A stretch of 7,088 nucleotides of DNA from assembly GCA_015654725.1 (NCBI GenBank), contig JAATGI010000078.1, forward strand, positions 1 through 7,088. The letters run 5' to 3'. Below are positions 1 to 5,743 of the stretch, piece after piece. The stretch comes from Rhodospirillales bacterium (lineage in GTDB: Bacteria > Pseudomonadota > Alphaproteobacteria > ATCC43930 > CGMCC-115725). Each line of letters starts with the position of its first letter. Positions within the stretch are counted from its first letter, which is position 1. Under the pieces are notes generated by a model that was not told the origin of the DNA, searched no databases, and worked only from the letters and a program-made list of their open reading frames with translations. Position numbers and translations under genes: made by a program.

Positions 1-1
1 G

Positions 2-1372
2 CCGCGCGGCAAGCTGTTCGGCGGCTCGAGCTCGATCAACGGCATGGTTTATATCCGGGGCCACCGTCAGGATTATGACGGCTGGGCGGCGATGGGCCTC
101 GATGGCTGGAGCTATGACGAGGTGCTGCCCTATTTCAAGAAGCACGAAAACCGCGAGGCCGGCGCCTCGGCCTATCACGGCGTCGGCGGCGAATTGAATG
201 TCGCGGCGCTGCGCTCGCCCAATCGGCTCGCCGCCGCCTTTGTCGATGCCGCCGCCGAGACCCAATATCGCCGCAACGACGATTTCAACGGCCCGGAGCA
301 GGACGGCTTCGGCCCCTATGAGGTGACGCAGAAAAACGGCGAGCGCTGGTCGAGCGCCCGGGCTTTTCTCCATCCCGCGCTCAAGCGGCCCAACCTCACC
401 GTGTTCGATGAGGCGCTGGTGGTGAAAATCCGGTTCGACGGCCGGCGCGCGGCCGGTCTCACGTTGAAGCGTCGCGGCGAGACCGTCGAGCTCGATGCCG
501 CGCGCGAGATCGTGCTGTCGGGCGGCGCCATCAACTCGCCGCAAATGCTGATGCTCTCCGGCATCGGCCCGGCGGAAAAATTGCAGGCGCTCGGGATCGA
601 TATCGTCGCCGATCTGCCCGGCGTGGGCGAAAATCTCCAGGACCATCCGACCGTCGCGGTGACGGGCGAGGACCCGACCGGCACCGCCTTCGCCATGACC
701 CCGCGCAGCTTGCCGCGTCTCGCCATAGATGTGCTCGATTATGTGTTCCGGCGCCGCGGCCAGCTCGGCACCAATCTGGTCGAGACCGGCGGCTTCGTCC
801 GCACCAAGCCCGAGGCGCCGAATCCCGATTTGCAATTCACCGTGATGCCGATGGTCCGCGACATGACCCATATCCTGCCGCGCGATCATGGCTTCGGCGT
901 CTATTTGACCATCCTGCGCCCAAAGAGCCGCGGCTCGATCGAGCTGGTTTCGGCCGATCCCGAAGCGAAGCCGCGCCTCCATCCCCATTTCCTCGAGGAC
1001 GAGGACGACATCGCGATTCTGCTTCACGGCATCAAGCTGACGCGCCAGATTCTGTCGGCGCCGGCCTTCAGGCCCTATCTGGGCAAGGAAACCGCGCCCG
1101 GCGCCGAGCTGGTGTCCGACGCGGATCTGCGTGACTTTATGCGCAAAACCGTGATGACGATTTTCCATCCTGTCGGCACCTGCAAGATGGGGCCGGACCA
1201 GGACGGAATGGCGGTGCTCGACAGCCGCTTGCGGGTGCGCGGCATCGCCGGCCTGCGCGTCGCCGATGCCTCGGTCATGCCGAATAGCGTTAGCGGCAAC
1301 ACCAACGCGCCGAGTATCATGATCGGCGAACGTTGTGCCGAATTTGTGCTCAACGAGGCTCGGATTCACTAA
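2..1372 (+). CDS. GMC-family FAD-dependent oxidoreductase (choline dehydrogenase-like), 5'-truncated by window edge
   Basis: This flavoenzyme of the glucose-methanol-choline family would oxidise an alcohol to an aldehyde or ketone using FAD. The frame is open from base 2, giving PRGKLFGGSSSINGM, which is GMC signature 1; the ATG at 44 lies inside that motif and is not the true start. Signature 2 (GGAINSPQMLMLSGIG) lies at about 530-577. The C-terminal catalytic region has the active-site His in HPVGTCKMG (about 1168-1194) and the Asn in SGNTNAPS (about 1291-1314). About 456 residues are visible. Family members usually have 530-550, so roughly 75-80 N-terminal residues with the GxGxxG FAD motif lie outside the window. 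No defect is visible. The stop codon overlaps the ribosome binding site of the next gene, which implies co-transcription. The family call is firm. The substrate is unknown: choline, polyethylene glycol, long-chain and terpenoid alcohol dehydrogenases all look like this. Confidence 0.95.
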   Translation, partial: PRGKLFGGSSSINGMVYIRGHRQDYDGWAAMGLDGWSYDEVLPYFKKHENREAGASAYHGVGGELNVAALRSPNRLAAAFVDAAAETQYRRNDDFNGPEQDGFGPYEVTQKNGERWSSARAFLHPALKRPNLTVFDEALVVKIRFDGRRAAGLTLKRRGETVELDAAREIVLSGGAINSPQMLMLSGIGPAEKLQALGIDIVADLPGVGENLQDHPTVAVTGEDPTGTAFAMTPRSLPRLAIDVLDYVFRRRGQLGTNLVETGGFVRTKPEAPNPDLQFTVMPMVRDMTHILPRDHGFGVYLTILRPKSRGSIELVSADPEAKPRLHPHFLEDEDDIAILLHGIKLTRQILSAPAFRPYLGKETAPGAELVSDADLRDFMRKTVMTIFHPVGTCKMGPDQDGMAVLDSRLRVRGIAGLRVADASVMPNSVSGNTNAPSIMIGERCAEFVLNEARIH

Positions 1373-1385
1373 AGGAGGTCGAATG
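1371..1385 (+). promoter_or_regulatory. Near-perfect Shine-Dalgarno of the SDR gene
   Basis: AAAGGAGGT at 1371-1379 matches nine bases of the 16S anti-SD complement. It lies four bases upstream of the ATG at 1383 when measured from GGAGG. Its first two A bases are also the last two bases of the preceding TAA stop, so the genes are probably translationally coupled. It decides the start at 1383 over an in-frame ATG at 1335 inside the GMC gene. Confidence 0.85.
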
Positions 1386-1988
1386 AAAATCGCAATCGTG
1401 GGCGCCACCGGCAATATCGGGACGCGCCTGACCAAGGAAGCGGTATCGCGCGGCCATTCCGTCACCGCGATTTCGCGGCATCCCGACAAGGCGCATAAGG
1501 ACGCCAAGGTCACGGCGAAGAATGGCGACGTGACCGACCCGAAAGCCCTCGCACCCTTGCTCGCGGGCCATGACGTCGTGATCAGCGCGGTGCGCTTTTC
1601 CGAATCGCCCCCCGGAAACGTGATCGGCGCCACCAAGGGCGCCGGCGTGAAGCGGCTCCTCGTCGTGGGCGGCGCCGCCAGCCTCACGGGTGCCGACGGC
1701 AAGCTGGTGTTCGAGCACCTGCCCGCCGAATGGCGCGGCGAGGCCGGCGCCGGCATGAAGTTTCTCGACACCCTCAAGGGCGAGAGCGCGCTCGATTGGA
1801 CCTTCCTGTCGCCCTCGGCGATGATCGGGCCGGGCGAGCGCACCGGCAAATTCCGCTTGGGCGGCGATCAATTGCTCACCGGTGCCGATGGCAAGAGCTT
1901 TATCAGCTATGAGGATTACGCCATCGCCATGGTCGATGAGCTGGAAAAGCCTAAACATTCCCGCAAGCGCTTCACCGTCGGCTATTGA
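1383..1988 (+). CDS. Atypical SDR / NAD(P)-binding protein (COG2910-like putative NADH-flavin reductase)
   Basis: A 201-residue Rossmann-fold protein beginning MKIAIVGATGNIGTRL. The dinucleotide-binding glycine motif GATGNIG sits at residues 7-13, followed by a basic patch (SRHPDK) typical of NADP preference and the strand-acid pattern NGDVTDP. LLVVGGAASL in mid-protein and the ending (FISYEDYAIAMVDELE, then RFTVGY) are characteristic of the COG2910/YwnB-like group of atypical SDRs. There is no classical YxxxK catalytic pair. Members are described as NAD(P)H-binding, putative flavin reductase or isomerase-like proteins, and few have a known substrate. Length about 200 aa is normal for the group. 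It is tightly coupled to the GMC gene upstream. Reduction or epimerisation of the GMC product is possible but is inference only. Confidence 0.88.
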   Translation: MKIAIVGATGNIGTRLTKEAVSRGHSVTAISRHPDKAHKDAKVTAKNGDVTDPKALAPLLAGHDVVISAVRFSESPPGNVIGATKGAGVKRLLVVGGAASLTGADGKLVFEHLPAEWRGEAGAGMKFLDTLKGESALDWTFLSPSAMIGPGERTGKFRLGGDQLLTGADGKSFISYEDYAIAMVDELEKPKHSRKRFTVGY

Positions 1989-2013
1989 ACCGGGGCGCAT
2001 TTAGATATATCTT
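1985..2013 (+). promoter_or_regulatory. Possible sigma-70 promoter for the SIP gene
   Basis: TTGAAC at 1985-1990, then a 17-base spacer, then TATCTT at 2008-2013. Each hexamer matches consensus at 4 of 6 positions. The -35 element overlaps the stop codon of the SDR gene. A start near 2020 would leave a leader of about 20 bases before the SIP ATG. This is weak by itself, but it is supported by a local AT-rich dip in G+C-rich DNA and by the operator-like repeat lying on the -10 element. Confidence 0.4.
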
Positions 2014-2023
2014 TGTTATATCT
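2003..2023 (+). promoter_or_regulatory. AT-rich inverted repeat, likely repressor operator upstream of the SIP gene
   Basis: AGATATA (2003-2009) and TATATCT (2017-2023) form a perfect 7-base inverted repeat with a 7-base spacer. In addition AGATATATCT at 2003-2012 is itself a 10-base palindrome, and TATATCT recurs as a direct repeat at 2006-2012 and 2017-2023, exactly 11 bases (one helical turn) apart. It overlaps the proposed -10 element. Known parallel: in E. coli the SIP-family gene yqjH is controlled by the PadR-family repressor YqjI from AT-rich dyad sites. A PadR-like regulator is therefore a reasonable guess, though none is encoded in this window. Confidence 0.5.
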
Positions 2024-2042
2024 GAACGACAGGAACAAGCCG

Positions 2043-2828
2043 ATGGATACCCCTCATATCGAAGCCCCCCGCCAAATGCCGCCACAAGCACCGGGAATGG
2101 GCCGGCGGCCGGGCCGGCTCTGGTCGCTGGAAGTGGTTGGCGCCAAGGATTTGAACCCGCGGATGCGGCGCGTGACCCTCACCGGCGGCGATCTCGACGA
2201 GTTGACCTATAAGCCGGGCCAGGATCTGGTCTTGCAGATGCCTCTCCCCGACGGCACCACGGGGCGGCGCCACTACACGATCCGCCATTTCGACCCCGCG
2301 GCGAAGCTGCTCGATATCGACTTCGTTCTCCATGGCGACAGCCCGTCCGGGAATTGGGCGCTTGCCGCGCGGCCGGGCGACCGGATCGAGGCGATGGGGC
2401 CGCGTGGCCGCGTCGTGCTCAATCCCGAGGCCGATTGGCACCTCTTCACCGGTGACGAGACCTGCATCCCCGGCATTTTGGGCATGGTGGAGATTCTGCC
2501 GTCTTACGCCCATGCCTGGGCCTTCGTCGAAATCGCCGACGCCACCGACAAACAGCCGGTCGAGAGCAAGGCGCGGCTTAATTTCGAATGGATCGAGCGT
2601 AAGGGTGCGCCGGCAGGGCCCAGCGAACTGATGCTCAACCGGGTCAAGGCGTTCACGCCGCCACCGGGGCGCGGCCACGCCTATCTCATCGGCGAGACCA
2701 GCAATGTCCGCGCCCAGCGCCACGATCTGATGGCACGGGGCCTGGCCAAGGAACAGATCGCGGCCGAAGGCTATTGGCGGCCGGGCCGCCTCGGCGGCCA
2801 CGACCATATCGAGGAACGGCCGGCGTAG
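2043..2828 (+). CDS. Siderophore-interacting protein (SIP) family FAD/NAD(P)H ferric reductase
   Basis: A 261-residue flavoprotein of the SIP/YqjH/ViuB family, which reduces ferric siderophores or other ferric chelates in the cytoplasm with NAD(P)H. The N-terminal FAD-binding barrel has YKPGQDL (56-62) and the flavin motif RHYTIR (76-81), then HGDSPSGNWALAARPGD and GPRG. The NAD(P)-binding half has the family's FTGDET (135-140), LIGETSNVRAQR (215-226) and the terminal GYWRPG (243-248). There is no plant-type [2Fe-2S] ferredoxin domain, so it is not an ordinary oxygenase reductase. ATG 2043 is chosen because AGGA (2031-2034) lies eight bases upstream; an in-frame TTG at 2013 lies inside the operator-like repeat and has no ribosome site. 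The length is normal. It follows the SDR gene by 54 bases but may have its own promoter. Iron reduction could serve the iron-dependent Rieske enzyme downstream, which is inference. Confidence 0.93.
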   Translation: MDTPHIEAPRQMPPQAPGMGRRPGRLWSLEVVGAKDLNPRMRRVTLTGGDLDELTYKPGQDLVLQMPLPDGTTGRRHYTIRHFDPAAKLLDIDFVLHGDSPSGNWALAARPGDRIEAMGPRGRVVLNPEADWHLFTGDETCIPGILGMVEILPSYAHAWAFVEIADATDKQPVESKARLNFEWIERKGAPAGPSELMLNRVKAFTPPPGRGHAYLIGETSNVRAQRHDLMARGLAKEQIAAEGYWRPGRLGGHDHIEERPA

Positions 2829-2843
2829 TTCCGTCACCGATCG

Positions 2844-2856
2844 CCGATTTTATCGG
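2844..2856 (+). other. Small hairpin abutting a strong ribosome binding site
   Basis: CCGAT (2844-2848), loop TTT, ATCGG (2852-2856) is a perfect short inverted repeat just after the SIP gene. It runs straight into GGGGAGGA (2855-2862), so a folded stem could partly mask that site. It has no trailing U tract and is not a convincing terminator. Confidence 0.4.
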
Positions 2857-2865
2857 GGAGGAACG

Positions 2866-2907
2866 ATGAGGCGCCGAGATCATTGCCCGTCACACTGTCC
2901 ACATTGA
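2866..2907 (+). CDS. Candidate 13-residue His/Cys-rich leader peptide or decayed gene start
   Basis: ATG 2866 reads MRRRDHCPSHCPH and stops at TGA 2905-2907. It is preceded by GGGGAGGAACG, a ribosome site as strong as any in the window and almost identical to the one in front of the Rieske gene (GGGAGGAAACG, 3116-3126). Five of 13 residues are His or Cys in an HCPxHCPH arrangement that could bind metal. The stop codon overlaps the -35 hexamer of the promoter at 2904-2932. It could be a regulatory leader peptide, a metal-sensing upstream ORF, or a remnant of an original gene start displaced by later DNA. Such short ORFs arise by chance, so the call rests mainly on the ribosome site and its position. 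Confidence 0.3.
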   Translation: MRRRDHCPSHCPH

Positions 2908-2932
2908 CCTGACGCCCCGCACGCATTATATT
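2904..2932 (+). promoter_or_regulatory. Near-consensus sigma-70 promoter for the Rieske oxygenase gene
   Basis: TTGACC (2904-2909), a 17-base spacer and TATATT (2927-2932) give 5/6 plus 5/6 matches with ideal spacing, in an AT-rich pocket of otherwise G+C-rich DNA. Transcription would begin near 2939. TACG (2932-2935) and CGTA (2943-2946) form a small inverted repeat around that start point, with CATATG in its centre, which could be an operator. The leader would be about 188 bases before the ATG at 3127. Confidence 0.6.
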
Positions 2933-2939
2933 ACGCATA

Positions 2940-3126
2940 TGACGTACAACGCCAAGCGGGACCGCCACAAACACCCATAAGTAGAATTAGCTGCAATTCC
3001 GCTGCATTAGCAGCAAAACGCGCCGGTGGAATTCTAGGAAGGGTGGTGGTCAACGATGGCGGGCGGCGCGGCCATTGGCGGCCGGACAGGCCGCCGCCAT
3101 AATGGCGTCTGAGACGGGAGGAAACG
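2940..3126 (+). promoter_or_regulatory. Structured 5' leader of the Rieske gene with repeats and hairpins
   Basis: This gap holds no convincing gene of its own. Its first half is AT-rich. It has ATTAGCTGCAA (2986-2996) and ATTAGCAGCAA (3006-3016), a direct repeat with one mismatch and a 20-base period. It also has hairpin GCTGC-ATTA-GCAGC (3001-3014). GAATT/AATTC (2984-2988 with 2995-2999) competes with an outer stem AATTCC/GGAATT (2995-3000 with 3028-3033). The second half is G+C-rich, with a strong hairpin GGCGGCC-GGACA-GGCCGCC (3077-3095), flanked by GCCAT (3071-3075) and ATGGC (3102-3106), which can pair outside it. The Rieske ribosome site GGGAGGA follows at 3116-3122. No U tract follows any stem. 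No known riboswitch class is recognised by eye. Confidence 0.45.
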
Positions 3127-4116
3127 ATGAATGCGATCGGACGCAACCGGATCAATCTCAAGATCGGCCAATGGCAGAACGATCTCGAGGACGGAAATTA
3201 TTACCAGACTTGGTATCCGATCCATCTCGCGCGCGAGCTCAAGCCCGGCCAGATCGTCGGCAAGGAATTTCTCGGGACCCGGATCATTCTTTATCGCGAC
3301 GCCGCGGGGCGGGCGGTAACGCAAAGCGCCTATTGCCCGCATGTCGGCGCCGACCTCGCTTGTGGCGAGTTGATCGAGGGCGAGGTGCGTTGCGCCTATC
3401 ACCATTGGCGGTTCGGTCCGGACGGCAAATGCACCGACATTCCAACCGGTGACAAGATTCCGCCCGGCGCGCGGCTCCATAATTATCCGACCGCCGAGAA
3501 ATGGGGCCTGATCTGGGCCTTTCACGGCGACAAGCCGAGCTTCGGCGTGCCGGCGATTCCCGAGGTGGAAGAGGAAGATTTCGTCGGCATCACCGGCGAG
3601 CGCGGCGAGCGGCCGATCGATCACTGGCTCTCGACCTCGAACGCCTTCGACTTTCAGCATCTGCGCGCGCTGCATGGCCTGCCGCATCAGGCCGAGCCGA
3701 AGGAGATCGACGAAACGCCTCATAGTCTCGAATATGGCCGCGGCCAGAACGGGCCGTTCCGGCATCATGGCAAGGTTACCGGCACCAACACCTTCGCCCA
3801 TTGCGTGAAGACGCCGCAGGGCGAGCATTTCATGCTGGTATCGAGCGCCGCGTTGGCGCTGGGCAAGTCACTGTCGTTTTATGTCGTCGGCGTCCGCAAA
3901 TCGGTCGCGGCGGAAATGAGCGCACCCCAACTGGAGGCGCATCTCGACCAGCTCGTCGCCAACGCCGTTAAGCTCTATACCGAGGACGAGCCGGTGCTGT
4001 TCTCGATCCGCTTTCGCGGACCCGCCGAAGGCAATTGGGTCGGGGCCGACCGCCACCTCGCGCATTATTTCCGCTATTTGCGCGAATTCCCCCAAGCGCG
4101 GCCGTTCGATACCTAA
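3127..4116 (+). CDS. Rieske [2Fe-2S] non-haem iron oxygenase, alpha subunit
   Basis: A 329-residue terminal oxygenase that would insert oxygen from O2 into an aromatic, steroid-like or N-/O-methyl substrate, with electrons from a separate reductase. The Rieske domain has C70-P-H72, then 16 residues, then C89-A-Y-H92, the exact 2Fe-2S ligand pattern. The catalytic domain has D175-x2-H178-x4-H183, preceded by N172, equivalent to the bridging Asp and two Fe-binding His of naphthalene dioxygenase. ED at 286-287 is the likely third (carboxylate) iron ligand. The length fits compact VanA/KshA-like single-subunit oxygenases rather than 430-450-residue aromatic dioxygenases. ATG 3127 follows GGGAGGA at 3116-3122. 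No beta subunit, ferredoxin or FNR-type reductase is adjacent; the SIP upstream lacks the iron-sulfur domain needed for that role. The enzyme class is firm and the substrate unknown. Confidence 0.93.
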   Translation: MNAIGRNRINLKIGQWQNDLEDGNYYQTWYPIHLARELKPGQIVGKEFLGTRIILYRDAAGRAVTQSAYCPHVGADLACGELIEGEVRCAYHHWRFGPDGKCTDIPTGDKIPPGARLHNYPTAEKWGLIWAFHGDKPSFGVPAIPEVEEEDFVGITGERGERPIDHWLSTSNAFDFQHLRALHGLPHQAEPKEIDETPHSLEYGRGQNGPFRHHGKVTGTNTFAHCVKTPQGEHFMLVSSAALALGKSLSFYVVGVRKSVAAEMSAPQLEAHLDQLVANAVKLYTEDEPVLFSIRFRGPAEGNWVGADRHLAHYFRYLREFPQARPFDT

Positions 4117-4132
4117 GCTGAACCGACGGCGA

Positions 4133-5708
4133 TCAGTGAATATTCTTGAAGCGATACCACTCGGTCGACAGGTCGCCGAGGCGAAAATCGCGGCAGATAA
4201 CGATCGGCAGCTGGCTTTCGTTGCCGGATACATACGGTGTGTCGACGACCGCCGCGACCGCGAGATCGCCGCAGATCGGGCGCCAGCTTCGCGGGTCGCC
4301 GTTGATGACGATGAGAAGTTTGCCGGTTGCCCCGCGCGGACCCCAAAAATAAAATTGGTTGTGACCGCTGATCGCGGCGGGCAACCCTTCGGCCGGACCA
4401 TAGAAATCGATGGCGGCCGCCTCGCTTATGCTCCAGGCGAGAATCGCGACGTTGCCGAGGTCTTCGGGCGGCAATCCCCGATAGACGTCGCCAACCTGGC
4501 GCACCAATTCGCGCCAGCCGAACTCATCGCTCACAAGGGGTCGCAGCAGCGGATAACCGGGCGGCGGGCGATCGGGCGCCGGCATTCCGTGGAGGGCGGA
4601 CCAGTAGCGAAGCAGAAGATGCGGCGGCAGTACCGGATAGGCGAACGGCGCGCCGGCGAGCGACAGGACGAGCGCCAATGCCACGGCCGTCCGCAACAGC
4701 CCGACCGGCAGACGTACCGCGACAACGCCGCCGATCGCGAACAGCGCGGGATAACCGCCGGCCACGTAGTAGGCGCGGCCATTGGCGGATAGCTGGACCG
4801 CGAGGACGAACACGAAAGCGATCGCGATGAACCGCGCCGGCTTCAGTTCCGGCCGACGGAAGGCGGCGCCGATGCCGGCGAGCGCCAAGACCACCAGAAT
4901 GGGGTTGATCCCCATCACCTGGCGCAGCAGAAACGCGCCGACCGGGCCGGTTCGGTCGGATTCGGTATGGGCGTAAGCGAAGGTCGAAAAATGGCCAGCC
5001 GTGAAGCGCTTGCCACAAAAGGCTCGGCGCGGCGATCGCCGCGGCAAGAGCGACGCCGTACCACAGCTTGCGGGTGGCGAAGAGGCGCCGTTCCGGCGTG
5101 ACCGCGAGCCCGAGCGCCAGACCCAACATCCAGGCGGCGACGGTGTATTTCGTTTCGAGCGCGACGCCTGCGACCAGCCCGGCCCAGATCAGGGCGCGCC
5201 CATTGCCGCGCCGTACCGCGCGGGCGAGCAGATAGGCCAGCGCGGTCCAAGTCAGGGCGTCGAAGCTAGAGGTAAAGAGCGTCGCGCTGATCTCGAGAAG
5301 GAGGAGTCCGATCGCGGCGGCGCCTGCCGCGATGGCGGCGGCCCTGCCGTCGCCGCCCAGAAGCCGTGCCAGCGCCGCCGTCAGCGGGACCAGCGCTACG
5401 GCGGCGATCGTACTCGGCAGCCGCATCAACCAGAGATTTTCGCCGAAATACTGCGTCGCGGCCGCCAACAGCGGGACCAGCGGCGGCACGTCGACATAGC
5501 CGAAATCGGGATGGCGTCCGCAAATGATGAAATAAAGTTCGTCGCCGCTGAAATCGTACCGCCCGGCCGCCAGAAAGTGAACGACGGCCACCGCCGCCGC
5601 GATCGACCATATCGCCGGGTCGCGCCGCACCGCGTCGCGAAGCCATCGCATCGCGCGGCCATCGCGAAGCGCCGGTCCATGAGCCGGCTCGAATGCCTGG
5701 CGACTCAT
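4133..5708 (-). pseudogene. GT39-family polytopic membrane glycosyltransferase (ArnT/PMT-like), frameshifted
   Basis: These enzymes move a sugar from a polyprenyl-phosphate donor onto lipid or protein at the periplasmic face of the inner membrane. The N-terminal part (5708 down to about 4990) begins MSRQAF behind a GAGGG site. It has a first membrane segment (about 33-49), then the D56-E57 pair in YDFSGDELYFIICGRH and GYVDVPPL (70-77), the family's active-site loop. It ends in frame at SLLWQALHGWPF. The homologous continuation (STFAYAHTESDRTGP, then FLLRQVMGINPIL, YYVAGGYPALFA, AIDFYGPAEGLPAAISGHN and FYFWGPRG) is in another frame and ends at TGA 4133-4135. The switch lies at the A5 run 4987-4991. 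Removing one base gives 1575 bases, or 524 residues, a normal GT39 length with an intact C-terminal periplasmic domain. Without repair the reading frame runs into non-homologous sequence to 4524. It is either a recent pseudogene or a sequencing error. It lies 35 bases after the NTF2-like gene and is probably its operon partner. Confidence 0.85.
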
Positions 5709-5743
5709 TCTTGCCCTCGCTTACGCGCTGCCCGCATCGTCCC

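Noticed and set aside
1335..1382. Longer start for the SDR gene at ATG 1335
   Set aside because: It would add 16 residues inside the GMC coding region, before a conserved MKIAIVGATG start that has its own near-perfect ribosome site.
2013..2042. TTG start at 2013 for the SIP gene
   Set aside because: No ribosome site, and it lies inside the operator-like repeat; ATG 2043 has AGGA at proper spacing.
2016..2837. A 273-codon open frame on the minus strand covering the whole SIP gene
   Set aside because: It mirrors the SIP gene, its translation has no recognisable motif, and the plus-strand protein carries full SIP-family motifs. Long antisense frames are expected at this G+C.
3077..3095. The GGCGGCC/GGCCGCC hairpin as an intrinsic terminator
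   Set aside because: It is followed by a mixed sequence and the ribosome site, not a T run; more likely leader structure.
3056..3112. An 18-residue ORF (MAGGAAIGG...) in the Rieske leader
   Set aside because: No ribosome site at suitable distance, and its composition simply reflects the G+C-rich hairpin.
4117..4132. Terminator between the convergent Rieske and GT39 genes
   Set aside because: The 16-base gap shows no stem followed by a U tract on either strand.
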